Part shown: piece by piece, positions 9,538 through 18,688 of the stretch
How positions within the stretch are numbered: position 1 is the stretch's first letter
Layout: every line of letters begins with the position of its first letter
Assembly: GCF_021191635.1 (NCBI RefSeq)
Contig: NZ_JAIWPR010000020.1
Span: 1 to 64,000, forward strand
Source of the DNA: Alterluteimonas quercicellularis
Lineage (GTDB): Bacteria; Pseudomonadota; Gammaproteobacteria; Xanthomonadales; Xanthomonadaceae
Reading direction: 5' to 3'
Length of the DNA stretch: 64,000 nucleotides
Position numbers and translations under genes: made by a program
The notes under the pieces: model-generated
Databases searched by the model: none
What the model was told of the DNA's origin: nothing
The model's input: the letters and a program-made list of their open reading frames with translations, nothing else

Positions 9538-10476
9538 ATGTCCAAGGTTCTGATCGTCGCCGAGCACCACGAGGGCCGGCTCAACGGCGCCACCGCCAAG
9601 TGCGTCGCCGCCGCCCGCGCGCTGCAGCCGGAGGCCGTCGACATCGTCGTCCTGGCCGCCGACGCCGCGCCCGTGGCGGCCGAGGCCGCGCAGATCGAGG
9701 GCGTGCGCAAGGTGCTGGCGGTCAGCGCCGAGGCCAACGCGCACCCGATCGCGCAGGTGCTGGGGCCGCAGGTCGCCAGGCTCGCCGACGGCTACAGCCA
9801 TGTCTTCGGCCCGTCGACCACCTTCGGCAAGGACCTGATGCCGGTGGTCGCCGCCCTGCTGGGCACCGCGCAGGTCTCCGACGTCATGGCGGTGGAAGGC
9901 GCGCACACCTTCAAGCGCCCGATCTACGCCGGCAACGCGATCGTCACCGTCGAGGCGCCCGCCGACCGGCCGGTCGTGGCCACCGTGCGCACCGCGTCGT
10001 GGCCGGAGGCGGCGCGCGGCGGCGGCGCCGAGGTCGAGGCGGTGACGGTGGAGGCCGAGCTGCCGACGCACACCCGCTTCGTGGGCCTGGCCGCCGGCAG
10101 CAGCGACCGCCCCGACCTGCAGAGCGCGCGCCGGGTGGTCTCCGGCGGCCGCGGCGTGGGCTCGGAGGAGAACTTCCGCATCATCTTCGACTTCGCCGAC
10201 AGGCTCGGCGCCGCGGTGGGCGCCTCGCGCGCGGCGGTGGACGCCGGCTACGTGCCCAACGAACTGCAGGTCGGCCAGACCGGCAAGATCATCGCGCCGG
10301 AGCTCTACGTCGCCATCGGCATCTCCGGCGCGATCCAGCACCTGACCGGCATCAAGGACGCCGGCACCATCGTCGCCATCAACAAGGACGCCGACGCGCC
10401 GATCTTCGAGATCGCCGACATCGGCCTGGTGGGAGACCTGTTCAAGATCCTGCCGGAGCTGGAGGCGGCGCTGTAG
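9538..10476 (+). CDS. etfA: Electron transfer flavoprotein, alpha subunit
   Basis: Large FAD-binding subunit of ETF, 312 residues. The C-terminal FAD domain is clear: [12 protein letters not shown], then [20 protein letters not shown] and [20 protein letters not shown]. The ATG at 9538 has AGGAGA seven bases upstream and matches the family start [13 protein letters not shown]. It is the last core gene before the variable polysaccharide locus; the next gene, a glycosyltransferase, begins 57 bp downstream on the same strand and visibly lower in GC. Confidence 0.96.
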   Translation: MSKVLIVAEHHEGRLNGATAKCVAAARALQPEAVDIVVLAADAAPVAAEAAQIEGVRKVLAVSAEANAHPIAQVLGPQVARLADGYSHVFGPSTTFGKDLMPVVAALLGTAQVSDVMAVEGAHTFKRPIYAGNAIVTVEAPADRPVVATVRTASWPEAARGGGAEVEAVTVEAELPTHTRFVGLAAGSSDRPDLQSARRVVSGGRGVGSEENFRIIFDFADRLGAAVGASRAAVDAGYVPNELQVGQTGKIIAPELYVAIGISGAIQHLTGIKDAGTIVAINKDADAPIFEIADIGLVGDLFKILPELEAAL

Positions 10477-10533
10477 TCGAATGGGACCTTATTGCCGCGC
10501 TACGGGCCGCCCTGGAACACAGGGCGCCTGACT

Positions 10534-11661
10534 ATGCAGATTCTTCTCTGGGGCACATACGACACCGGCAAACCCAGGATTCGGATCCTGCGCGATGGAC
10601 TAAATGAGACGCCTGGAATCAGGATCCGGGAGATTCATGCCCCGATCTGGGAGGGCATTGAGGACAAGACGCAGATTCATGGCTTCACCCGGCACCTCCG
10701 CTTGCTCGCCCGTTGGCTGCTCTCATATCCATCCCTCGTCTGGCGGCTACTCCGCACTCCCAAACCGAACCTGCTGTTGGTGAGCTATCCTGGAGTCGTT
10801 GACATGTTGGTCGCGCTGCCGATAGCGCGCGCACGACGTATCCCCATCGCCTGGGACGTCTTCATTTCCCTCTACGACACGATCTGCTTGGACCGCCGCT
10901 TGCTGCATGCCGACGGCGTACCAGGAAGGCTGCTCAGGTGGGTCGAGGGCTTGGCGCTACGAGCCGCGGACATCGCCTTCATGGATACGCAGGCTCACGC
11001 CCGCCACGTGGAGAACCTGTTCGGGCTTGAACCCGGCCACTGCGGCAGCGTTTGGGTCGGGGTAGAAACGGAGCACTTCCAGCGTGTTGCACCGATCGAA
11101 GCGCCTCCCGTTGGCACGCCGATGCGGGTGCTGTTCTACGGTCAATTCATCCCGCTGCACGGCATCGACATCATCGTCCGCGCAGCGCGGCTGCTGAAGC
11201 ACCATCCGATCGAATGGCAGCTGGTGGGACGAGGCCAGGTCATGGGGGACATCCGCCGCCTGCTGGACGAAGAGCCGTTACCGAAGCTGCGGTGGCTGGA
11301 GTGGGTCGAATACGAGCAACTGCAGAAGTTCATCGCTGAAGCCGACCTTTGTCTAGGCATTTTCGGTACGTCTGCGAAGGCTGCAAACGTCATTCCCAAC
11401 AAGGTATTCCAGATCATCGCTGCAGAACGACCACTGGTCACCATGGACTCTCCGGCGATCCGCGAGCTCCTGGCGGACATGCCTCCGCAAGTCCATCTCG
11501 TCCCTCCTGGCGACCCGGATGCGCTCGCCGGCGCGGTTCTCCACCACCTCAGGCATCGTGGGGATACAGGTTCGCGGGAGGATCACGTCCCACCTGAGAT
11601 CGGCAAGGCCGCGGTCGCCCGACAGTTCCTGGCCCTGATGGATGGATCACTTCGGTCATGA
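10534..11661 (+). CDS. GT-B glycosyltransferase
   Basis: Predicted cytoplasmic sugar transferase of 375 residues. The ATG at 10534 (MQILLWGTYDTGKPRIR) is preferred to the one at 10492 because family proteins begin at this beta-strand. The C-terminal half has VLFYGQFIPLHGIDIIVRAA, WQLVGRGQVMGDIR and GTSAKAANVIPNKVFQIIAA, the order seen in GT4-like enzymes; the AANVIPNKVFQ segment occupies the donor-binding position. First gene after etfA on the same strand and first of the O-antigen locus; more A+T and more codon variety than etfA. Substrate unknown. Confidence 0.8.
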   Translation: MQILLWGTYDTGKPRIRILRDGLNETPGIRIREIHAPIWEGIEDKTQIHGFTRHLRLLARWLLSYPSLVWRLLRTPKPNLLLVSYPGVVDMLVALPIARARRIPIAWDVFISLYDTICLDRRLLHADGVPGRLLRWVEGLALRAADIAFMDTQAHARHVENLFGLEPGHCGSVWVGVETEHFQRVAPIEAPPVGTPMRVLFYGQFIPLHGIDIIVRAARLLKHHPIEWQLVGRGQVMGDIRRLLDEEPLPKLRWLEWVEYEQLQKFIAEADLCLGIFGTSAKAANVIPNKVFQIIAAERPLVTMDSPAIRELLADMPPQVHLVPPGDPDALAGAVLHHLRHRGDTGSREDHVPPEIGKAAVARQFLALMDGSLRS

Positions 11662-11757
11662 AGGGTGTCTTCCAGTGCAGGCCGATCGGCCCGGCGCCCC
11701 CCCCGGTCGCACTGACGCGACACCGCCCCCCGTGCCCGGCAAGCCCATCTCGCAGGT

Positions 11758-11787
11758 TTGTTCGCCATGCCCCTCAGGGCGTACATT
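11758..11787 (+). promoter_or_regulatory. Candidate sigma70-type promoter before the methyltransferase gene
   Basis: TTGTTC (11758-11763) and TACATT (11782-11787) are separated by 18 bp and lie about 55 bp before the ATG at 11842. This is one of the few places in the window with both boxes at proper spacing. It would start transcription of the methyltransferase, YbhN-like and GT2 genes. Confidence 0.4.
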
Positions 11788-11841
11788 GCTGAACGCAATC
11801 ATGCGATTCTCGAAAATGGCGCACGCTCAATTGGACATCCG

Positions 11842-12648
11842 ATGAATCACTCAATCGTCTACGATCGCATCCTCGGACCTGCCGCACCCCAACTGGGCTG
11901 GGTCCCCGCCCCGAGATATCTGCTGCGACGCGCGCGCATCCTCAATTCCCTGGAGAACATCGCGCCCTGTCGTGTGCTGGAGATAGGATGCGGCCCGGGA
12001 ATGCTGCTTCACGAAATCGGATTGCGCGGATTCCAATGCACCGCACTCGAATCGTCCGCCGCCGCGCTGTCGATCGCCAAGAAAATCGCCGCTGATACGG
12101 GCAGCAGCACCGAGTTCCTGTCCGATCCCGGCGCGGATTGGGCGGGAAAATTCCAGCTGGTCATGGCGTTTGAAGTACTGGAGCACATCGAAGCCGACGA
12201 AGCCGTCTTGGCGGACTGGACCTCGTGGCTCGCCCCGGGCGGCACCCTGCTGCTTTCAGTACCCGCGCATCAAGACAGATGGAACGCCCGAGACGTATGG
12301 GCCGGTCACGTACGCCGCTACGAACGCGCCGACCTGGTGTCGAAGGTTCGGCAGGCAGGTTTGGAACTGGAGTCGATCGAATGCTATGGCTTCCCGCTGG
12401 CCAATTTCCTGGAGCGCGCCGGAGATCGTCGCTACAAGGTAGATGCCGATGGAGTGGCCGATGCCGCCGCTCGGGACATCAACACCGCCAACAGTGGCAT
12501 CGACCGTAGCCGGGATGCAGGTTGGTTCCCCCTGCTGCGAAGCTTGCCCGGAAAGACTGCGATGCAGCTGGCAATCCTCCTGCAGGCTCCTTTCCTGCGC
12601 ACGGAGTGGGGCAACGGCTACATCGTCCGCGCCCGAAAGCCCGCATGA
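11842..12648 (+). CDS. Class I SAM-dependent methyltransferase
   Basis: 268-residue methyltransferase of the UbiE/type-11 fold. SAM-binding motif I is RVLEIGCGPGMLLHEIG, the acidic loop follows, and the post-motif LVMAFEVLEHIEADE with LAPGGTLLLSVPAH completes the Rossmann set. WAGHVRRYERADL is typical of methyltransferases in polysaccharide loci. The ATG at 11842 is chosen over 11758 because the earlier stretch overlaps the candidate promoter and has no family similarity. Its stop overlaps the next gene (ATGA). Acceptor unknown; a sugar or lipid-linked glycan is likely from context. Confidence 0.82.
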   Translation: MNHSIVYDRILGPAAPQLGWVPAPRYLLRRARILNSLENIAPCRVLEIGCGPGMLLHEIGLRGFQCTALESSAAALSIAKKIAADTGSSTEFLSDPGADWAGKFQLVMAFEVLEHIEADEAVLADWTSWLAPGGTLLLSVPAHQDRWNARDVWAGHVRRYERADLVSKVRQAGLELESIECYGFPLANFLERAGDRRYKVDADGVADAAARDINTANSGIDRSRDAGWFPLLRSLPGKTAMQLAILLQAPFLRTEWGNGYIVRARKPA

Positions 12649-13595
12649 ACCGCTGGTTGAAGCTGCTTGGCGCTCTCGTTGGAGTAGCGGCCGGGGCGTT
12701 TTTCGTGAGCTATGCGTATCGAGCCCTGCAAGGCCACGATCTCAGCGCACTGGCCGAGCCGCAAGTCAGCCTCTCACTGGGCCTGCTGACACTCTTGTAC
12801 ATGGCGCTGATCCCCGTCAGCGCCTTGGCGTGGACGCTCCTGCTGGGCGGCCTGGAACGGCGCGTTCCGATCTCGATCACCGCCCCCATCCTTGCGACCA
12901 GCCAGTTCGGCAAGTATCTGCCTGGAAATGTCGCCCATCACATCGGGCGAGTAGTCATGATCAAGTCCGCAGGCGTCGGACTGGGCGTGGGCGTACTTTC
13001 CATCGCCTACGAATCGATTCTGGCCATACTCGCATGCGCCCATGTGAGCGCACTCACCTTCCTCTGGGAAACGCCAGCAGCATTCGCCGACTCCGCCATC
13101 ACGGATAACCGCGCGCTGCTGGTGGCTCTGGTGACCGCAGGCGCCATCGCAACCATCTCCGCCGCACCCTTCCTCGCCACGTTCGTCTGGCGCCTACGCA
13201 ACAGGAATCTTGGCCCCGCCCAGCCTCCGGTCCTCTATCCCGGCCTCTACCCCCTGGCCTTCAGTTATCTGTGCTTTGCGTTGAACTTCGTACTTATCGG
13301 CCTCGGATTGTGGATCATGGCGTCCGCGCTCGGAGGAGTTGGTGCCGGGATCAGCCCCGTTCTGCTGACAGGCGCCTTCGCTTCCAGCTGGCTGATCGGC
13401 TTCATCACCCCCGGCGCACCCGCCGGGCTGGGCGTTCGCGAAGCCGCGCTTGCGTTGTGGCTCAACGAATCGCTGCCTTCCAGTTCAGTGGTCTTGTTGG
13501 TTCTGGCGCTGCGTATCGCGACAACCCTGGGGGATCTGCTCAACCTGGCCTGGGGTAGTGTTCTCATGCGGTCGCGCCGCAGGGCAGAGGCCTGA
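12645..13595 (+). CDS. YbhN/UPF0104-type polytopic membrane protein
   Basis: 316-residue inner-membrane protein with about eight hydrophobic segments starting at residue 5. It belongs to the lysylphosphatidylglycerol-synthase transmembrane-region family (YbhN, AglD-like): the hallmark near the C-terminus is PAGLGVREAALALWL, following GFITPGA. It lacks the soluble aminoacyl-transfer domain of MprF. The ATG at 12645 overlaps the preceding stop, so it is translated together with the methyltransferase. Family members occur beside GtrB/DPM-like glycosyltransferases, as here (13699), and are thought to act in lipid-linked sugar movement or transfer; that role is inference. Confidence 0.78.
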   Translation: MNRWLKLLGALVGVAAGAFFVSYAYRALQGHDLSALAEPQVSLSLGLLTLLYMALIPVSALAWTLLLGGLERRVPISITAPILATSQFGKYLPGNVAHHIGRVVMIKSAGVGLGVGVLSIAYESILAILACAHVSALTFLWETPAAFADSAITDNRALLVALVTAGAIATISAAPFLATFVWRLRNRNLGPAQPPVLYPGLYPLAFSYLCFALNFVLIGLGLWIMASALGGVGAGISPVLLTGAFASSWLIGFITPGAPAGLGVREAALALWLNESLPSSSVVLLVLALRIATTLGDLLNLAWGSVLMRSRRRAEA

Positions 13596-13698
13596 AATGT
13601 GGATCTGCATTGTCCTGATGCATTTCGTGTAGCCTCCGCCTCCCGCCGCAGCTCCAGGCATGAGGGAGCGCTTTTTTCCTCTCACGATTACTTCAATC

Positions 13699-14718
13699 AT
13701 GAAACTGATCATCCAAGTTCCTTGTCTCAATGAAGCTTCCACATTGGCCATCGCCATCAATGCGCTCCCTCGTTCCGTTCCCGGTTTCGACGAGGTCGAA
13801 TGGCTGGTCGTGGACGATGGTTCAACGGACAACACGGCCCAGTTGGCCAAGGAACTCGGCGTCGACCATGTCGTACGGCACCCCGTAAACAGGGGGCTGG
13901 CAGCCGCCTTCATGACGGGACTCCATACGTGCCTGCGCCTGGGCGCGGACGTCATCGTCAATACCGACGCGGACAATCAGTATCAGGCGCTCGATATTCC
14001 TCTGCTGACCGCGCCGGTGCTGGACGGCAGCGCCGACATGGTGATCGGGGCCCGGCCGATCGACGACACCGCGCACTTCTCCTGGATCAAGAAGAAGCTG
14101 CAGCGAATCGGCAGCTGGGCGGTTCGCGCCGCAAGCAAGACTTCCGTTACGGACGCACCCAGCGGTTTTCGCGCGATCTCGCGCGAGACCGCCATGCGCT
14201 TGAACGTGTTCAACGCCTACACCTACACCCTGGAGACGATCATCCAAGCCGGCCTGAGCAACCTTCGGGTGATCTCGGTGGCAGTGCGCACGAATGACGA
14301 CCTGCGCCCGTCGCGTCTGGTGAAGAGCATTTCGAGCTATGTCCGACGCTCCCTGGTCACGATCCTGCGAGTGTTCCTCATCTACCGCCCGGTCGTCGTG
14401 CTGTTCTGGCCCGGCCTGCTGTTCAGCCTCATCGGCGTCGCATCGCTGCTCAGGTTCCTGTACTTCTACGCCTTCGGTGATGGCGGCGGGGGGCACGTGC
14501 AGTCGCTCGTGCTCGGCGCGCTCTGCGTGACGCTCGGCGCGCTCATGTTCGCGCTCGCGATCCTCGCCGAGATCCTCAGCGTGAACCGCAAACTGCTTGA
14601 ACAGGTCGCCTACCGTGTGCAGACGCTGGAGCATCGGATACGACCGGAGCCGGTCGCGTCTCGTCAGGGCTCCAACGCTGCGCCAACGGCGGAAAGCGGG
14701 GCGCCGCCAGCGTCCTGA
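13699..14718 (+). CDS. GT2 glycosyltransferase with C-terminal membrane anchor (DPM/GtrB-like)
   Basis: 339 residues from ATG 13699 (MKLIIQVPCLNEASTLAIA). GT-A fold signs: WLVVDDGSTDNTA near residue 37 and NTDADNQYQ supplying the metal-binding acidic motif near 92. After a soluble domain of about 230 residues come two strongly hydrophobic helices (VVLFWPGLLFSLIGVASLL and a second near 275-300), as in enzymes that charge polyprenyl phosphate with a sugar. It follows the YbhN-like gene by 103 bp. Together they look like a polyprenyl-phosphosugar module. The next 400 bp hold only an IS30-like relic. Confidence 0.85.
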   Translation: MKLIIQVPCLNEASTLAIAINALPRSVPGFDEVEWLVVDDGSTDNTAQLAKELGVDHVVRHPVNRGLAAAFMTGLHTCLRLGADVIVNTDADNQYQALDIPLLTAPVLDGSADMVIGARPIDDTAHFSWIKKKLQRIGSWAVRAASKTSVTDAPSGFRAISRETAMRLNVFNAYTYTLETIIQAGLSNLRVISVAVRTNDDLRPSRLVKSISSYVRRSLVTILRVFLIYRPVVVLFWPGLLFSLIGVASLLRFLYFYAFGDGGGGHVQSLVLGALCVTLGALMFALAILAEILSVNRKLLEQVAYRVQTLEHRIRPEPVASRQGSNAAPTAESGAPPAS

Positions 14719-15133
14719 GGCGCGCGTGCCGGCACCTTCGCGCGTTCTTCCACCCGGTTAACGACACCCCGGCAGACACGTCCCGGCGAGTCTTCGGTAC
14801 CGGCGTCGGCGAAGTGGACATCCGCCTGCAGTGCTGCGGCGACGGTCGGGTGTTCGGCGAATTCATGGGCCGTTGTCGGCCGCCAGCGTGAGCATGCCTC
14901 GGTGCGGCGGCCAAGCCTGCCGGCGGTTGCACGCGTCGCGCTCTTGGCCGTGCGGCCGGGCGACTTGGCCAGCTGGCGGAACGGAAGCGACGCTCGGTCA
15001 TGGTCACGACTACCGTCTTGCCGCCTGACCGCGGCAGGCCGTTCGCGCTAGCCTTCGTGCCGCTCGGGAGGCCCTCGGCCAGGGGCCACTCCTTGGCGGT
15101 GAAGCCGTGCGCGCCGAACCACGGCGAGCCATA
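14719..15133. other. 415-bp intergenic stretch between converging arms of the locus
   Basis: No intact gene on either strand. The plus-strand arm ends at 14718 and the minus-strand arm ends at 15134. The central 250 bp carry a recognisable but frameshifted piece of an IS30-like transposase (separate entry). No terminator with a U-tract is obvious. Confidence 0.7.
14760..15015 (-). pseudogene. Decayed IS30-family transposase fragment
   Basis: On the minus strand three reading frames in succession give pieces in the order of an IS30 DDE transposase: VVVTMTERR (near 15005-14980), then PHRGMLTLAADNGP (near 14910-14868), then EFAEHPTVAAALQADVHFAD (14864-14805). The second and third pieces are joined by a one-base frameshift, reconstructing the family signature around the second catalytic Asp (ADNG-x-EFAEH). 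After HFAD the similarity stops and the third DDE residue is missing, so the fragment is truncated and inactive. Terminal inverted repeats are not visible. Identification rests on memory of the family pattern, not on a search. Confidence 0.55.
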
Positions 15134-17620
15134 TCACGCCAGCGCACGCCTCCGGAGCACCCGCAGCAATACCGCCACTGCGCAGAAAAGCGCAAGAGCC
15201 CCCGCACTGATCGCGGCCCCCAGCCTCCAACGCGGAGGCGCATATCGCATCTCTACGGTGGATTCGCCGCGGTTCACGCGCAGGGCCGGCATCACTCCGT
15301 ACACCAAATCGAAGTTTCTTTGCTCGCCGTTCACCCAGCCCCTCCAGCCAGGCTGATAGTTCATGGGGATGACCACATAGCCATCCGCCGGTGCGTCGAC
15401 CGACAGCTCGAAGCTATGAGGCGAGTATCGCGCCACCTCGACCACGCGATCGTCCATCGTCATGGCGGGCTCGCCGACGTTGGCGGTCCAGTAAGGACCG
15501 GCGGGGCAGCCTTCGTTCTTCGCGATGGCGGTCACCCCGCTATCGGCAACGACCTCGAAGCTCCTGTGCGCGGACGAGTCGACCCCTTGTCCGTGGACGG
15601 CATAATCGGCGGAAGCCCCCGCAACCGCCTGCCCCCCCTGAGCGAGGCCATCGCCCGTTCGAAACGCCCATATCGTCAAATCCTTGGCGGCCGGGCCCGG
15701 CCGGTACGCGACGACGAAGGAGTATCGCCCCTCTTCCAGGACGGGGGTGTCCGCGAAGCGGAACTTGGACACTTCGTTATCGGCCACCGCCGCTGCCGGC
15801 AGAACCGATTCCGCGACTCGCTCTCCATCGGAAAGCCTGTAGACCTGGACCTCGATCTCGCCGTCCAGATCCACCTGATGGTAGGTCGCGAATCGCATCG
15901 AGAATCCCAGCAACTCTATGGACTTGGAGATGCCGACTTCTTGGGCGACAAGCGCCTGGTTGATGGGCGGGAGCGCGAAGCGCTCGCCCTCCTTCGGTTT
16001 GGCGACGACGTCCAGCTGGCTTCCCACGCTCGGATAGATGAAATAGCAGCTGGCGGTCACATCCATTCGGGGGCTTCCCAGCCTGAATGTGTCGATCAAG
16101 ACGGAGGTCGAAGTCGGAGAGGAAAAGGGCTTTTCGGCCAGTTGCGCCAGCAACCAGCGCTGCCGCGGCGAACGGAGGCTGTGGCCGAACCAGTCACCGA
16201 GCCCGACCGCCGCCAGCGTTCCCGATATCTGGAAATGCCGGCCGTCCTGCAGAACGTACTGGAACGGGCCGATCGAATCGCTCAGCGCAGCCACGTGATC
16301 TTCGACGCGATAGTAATACCTGGCGGGCGTCGGACCGTTGAATTTCCGAAACACTTGCAGCAAGTCGCCGTATTGCACGACGACGAAGATCAACCCCAGC
16401 GTCAACGATAGCTTGCCCGGCCCGACCCGAGCCAGCAGTCGATCCAGCCCGGCGGCCGCCAGGATGATGATCCCGATGTCCAGCAAGAGAATGGATCTAT
16501 GCCAGGGATTGCCGGAAAGAATGGGCAGCTTGGCGCCCACCTCCTGCGGCAGGATGCCGAACACCAGGACGAAGCCCACCACGACGTAGACGAACGCGCT
16601 GACGGCGATCGCTCGCAGCCTTCCGGTGAAGAGAAATGGAAGGGCGAACAACGAGAACGCCAGCGCCAGCATTCCCACGTACATGTTGCTCTCGACCCTC
16701 GGCGCCGCCGCCGCCCAGGGCCGCGAAAGCAACTTCACGTGCTCCATATTGAATGGCGTGAAGCCCGCGCGATAGCTGACGTCCATATGCTGCAGCATCG
16801 CCACCAGGCCGAGAATGGGGATGGCGCACAATGCCAATCCGAGCCCGATTCCAGAAAGCGCGGGAACGGCCAGCCTGGGGAAATGCCACCCGGGACGCGC
16901 GGCCAGGACCGACACCGAGAGATGGACGATGGCGGCACCCAGGCCTATGGCCACGACGAAGGGGAATCCCCCCAAGAACATCATCGCAGTGGCCGCCGCG
17001 ACGCCTGAGACGGCCCCCCATGTCGGCTTGGCGACGCAACGGTCGACCGCCAGCAGCAGCCAGGGAATCCAGATCCCGGACAGCGTATGCGGCCAGAACA
17101 GCCAGGCCGCGAAGAAGCCGCACATCATGTAGCTGATGCCGGCGAAGAACGACGGAATCCTCCCACAGTGACGCGATACCAGAAAATGCATCCCCGCGCC
17201 GCCGATGGCCAAGCTCGACAGCACTCCGAAATAGAAGCCGAGCACGGGCGACGGGCAGAGCAGGAACAGCAGGAAGGCGACGGAGAACAGGCTCCTGGTC
17301 GGATCGAACAGCGCTCCCTGGCCAGCCGCTTGCAATGGATTCCACAAGGGCACGATACCGCTGCGAATCTGCTCCCGGGCCTGCGTCCAATTCGGGAGCA
17401 ACGAATCGATGATATCGGATCGTTCGCGGCTGCGGACCTGCTCCACCTGCTCATCGACGCTCCAGCCTCCATGCCACGCGAGAAGGTCGAAAGGACCGAC
17501 GACCTCGCCCTTGAACGGATTCGCACCTAGCGCCAGAGCTGCCAGCGCAATGTAGGCCACGACGACCAGTACGGGCCGCATGGCGTGAGAACCCAGTGCA
17601 AGTTTGATCCGACGAACCAT
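15134..17620 (-). CDS. YfhO-like polytopic membrane protein (putative GT-C glycosyltransferase)
   Basis: 828 residues. A first membrane helix (residues 15-35) is followed by a long loop with SLLPNWTQAREQIRSGIVPLWNP, the YfhO hallmark also resembling the catalytic loop of GT-C enzymes, then about ten hydrophobic segments to residue 440 and a periplasmic beta-rich C-terminal domain ending in a last helix (AAISAGALALFCAVAVLL). YfhO proteins use polyprenyl-phosphate sugars to decorate envelope glycans outside the membrane in Gram-positives; that role is inferred here. ATG at 17620. Last gene of the minus-strand arm and 128 bp after a lipoprotein gene. Confidence 0.8.
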   Translation of the reverse strand: MVRRIKLALGSHAMRPVLVVVAYIALAALALGANPFKGEVVGPFDLLAWHGGWSVDEQVEQVRSRERSDIIDSLLPNWTQAREQIRSGIVPLWNPLQAAGQGALFDPTRSLFSVAFLLFLLCPSPVLGFYFGVLSSLAIGGAGMHFLVSRHCGRIPSFFAGISYMMCGFFAAWLFWPHTLSGIWIPWLLLAVDRCVAKPTWGAVSGVAAATAMMFLGGFPFVVAIGLGAAIVHLSVSVLAARPGWHFPRLAVPALSGIGLGLALCAIPILGLVAMLQHMDVSYRAGFTPFNMEHVKLLSRPWAAAAPRVESNMYVGMLALAFSLFALPFLFTGRLRAIAVSAFVYVVVGFVLVFGILPQEVGAKLPILSGNPWHRSILLLDIGIIILAAAGLDRLLARVGPGKLSLTLGLIFVVVQYGDLLQVFRKFNGPTPARYYYRVEDHVAALSDSIGPFQYVLQDGRHFQISGTLAAVGLGDWFGHSLRSPRQRWLLAQLAEKPFSSPTSTSVLIDTFRLGSPRMDVTASCYFIYPSVGSQLDVVAKPKEGERFALPPINQALVAQEVGISKSIELLGFSMRFATYHQVDLDGEIEVQVYRLSDGERVAESVLPAAAVADNEVSKFRFADTPVLEEGRYSFVVAYRPGPAAKDLTIWAFRTGDGLAQGGQAVAGASADYAVHGQGVDSSAHRSFEVVADSGVTAIAKNEGCPAGPYWTANVGEPAMTMDDRVVEVARYSPHSFELSVDAPADGYVVIPMNYQPGWRGWVNGEQRNFDLVYGVMPALRVNRGESTVEMRYAPPRWRLGAAISAGALALFCAVAVLLRVLRRRALA

Positions 17621-17748
17621 GCAAACGCCACCTGTGTTTTAACCAATAGAAAAGCGGCGCACGACCGCTGATCGGCCTCCGCCTCGGGCCATCGCATCCT
17701 GCGCAAAAGATTCCCTCTGTGCACCGGCCAACCCGCCGGCCGGGTGCC

Positions 17749-18369
17749 CTAGCCGCTTACTTCCACGCGCCACCTGGTCGGGCAGAGGGTGATGCTCCCG
17801 TGGGTATCCTGAGCAATCCGAACCACGTACTCGCCGGGCTCCAGGTTGCCGAGCCTCGCATCCGCCCTGAATCCTGCGTACGCTGCTGTCCCGGCGTTGA
17901 CCGCACGAGCGACGTCCTGCCTCTGGATCCCGGTCGTCGCCTTGACCAGATAGGAATTCTCTTCCCCGACCAAGACGAGCGCGAATTCCCGCGGCGCCTC
18001 CATGCGAGCGTTGAGCACCCATCCCCCCGCCTGCAGCGAATCAGCCCTCGTCAGCTTCAGAGGTTCGTCCGGCGACCGCGCCGCGTTGAGCGAATCCAGC
18101 GCACATGGAGCCCTGGCCGGAGTAGAGAGCCATTGCTGATGATCGTCGTTGAGCCTGGAGAATTGATCCGAGGCAAGCGGGATCATTCCGCTCCGCCCCG
18201 CGGGCACGGAGCCCGGCATCGCTGCCGTGGCCGGGGCGTCCGGGCGCGGCGGATCGGGCTCCGGAGCGCAACCCGAAACGACGAACGCGAGAACGGGCGC
18301 AAGGCATGGCAGGCGTCTACGGGCGCTTCCGCGCAGCCCCCCGTCAAAGCGCAGACGCACGCCTGCCAT
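17749..18369 (-). CDS. Putative lipoprotein of unknown function, paralogue 1
   Basis: 206 residues from ATG 18369, chosen because GGGAG lies nine bases upstream; ATGs at 18393 and 18480 are alternatives. The N-terminus has arginines, a hydrophobic stretch and lipobox VSGC, so it is probably lipid-anchored. The C-terminal 120 residues are clearly related to the next gene: CALDSLNAAR, GGWVLNARMEAPREFALVLV, ENSYLVKATTG, then a region ending in LCPTRWRVEVSG. The APREFAL core and paired cysteines suggest a small beta domain. I do not recognise the family. Its place between YfhO and GtrB-like genes suggests an envelope-glycan role. Confidence 0.75.
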   Translation of the reverse strand: MAGVRLRFDGGLRGSARRRLPCLAPVLAFVVSGCAPEPDPPRPDAPATAAMPGSVPAGRSGMIPLASDQFSRLNDDHQQWLSTPARAPCALDSLNAARSPDEPLKLTRADSLQAGGWVLNARMEAPREFALVLVGEENSYLVKATTGIQRQDVARAVNAGTAAYAGFRADARLGNLEPGEYVVRIAQDTHGSITLCPTRWRVEVSG

Positions 18370-18688
18370 TCGTCTTCTCCCGTCCACTCGCATCTTCTCG
18401 CCCCTGCCGCCTCGTATGAGGAAAACCGTTCCGATTGCGCCGGCCGCTCCGATCCTGGAGCGCACGTCCTCGCTGGCCACGTCAGCCCAACTTCCCCAAT
18501 GGGCGGCGCACGAGCGTGAAGGCTAACATGCCTGCCGTGCCGCTACGACTCGGATCCCAGGCGACGCTCCGCGACCGGTCTCGGAAGAACAGTCGCACTT
18601 CATCTTCTACGGTGCCACGGTCCAGGATTCCTGATCGTGAGCGGCCAAGCGAGGACGGAAAGGTTCGAGCGCGACCGGCCCGCCGGGC
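18370..18688 (-). other. 319-bp spacer between the two lipoprotein genes
   Basis: Holds upstream sequence of paralogue 1 (possibly its N-terminal extension to 18480 if an earlier start is used). No other open frame here has coding character, and no RNA or repeat is recognised. Confidence 0.5.
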
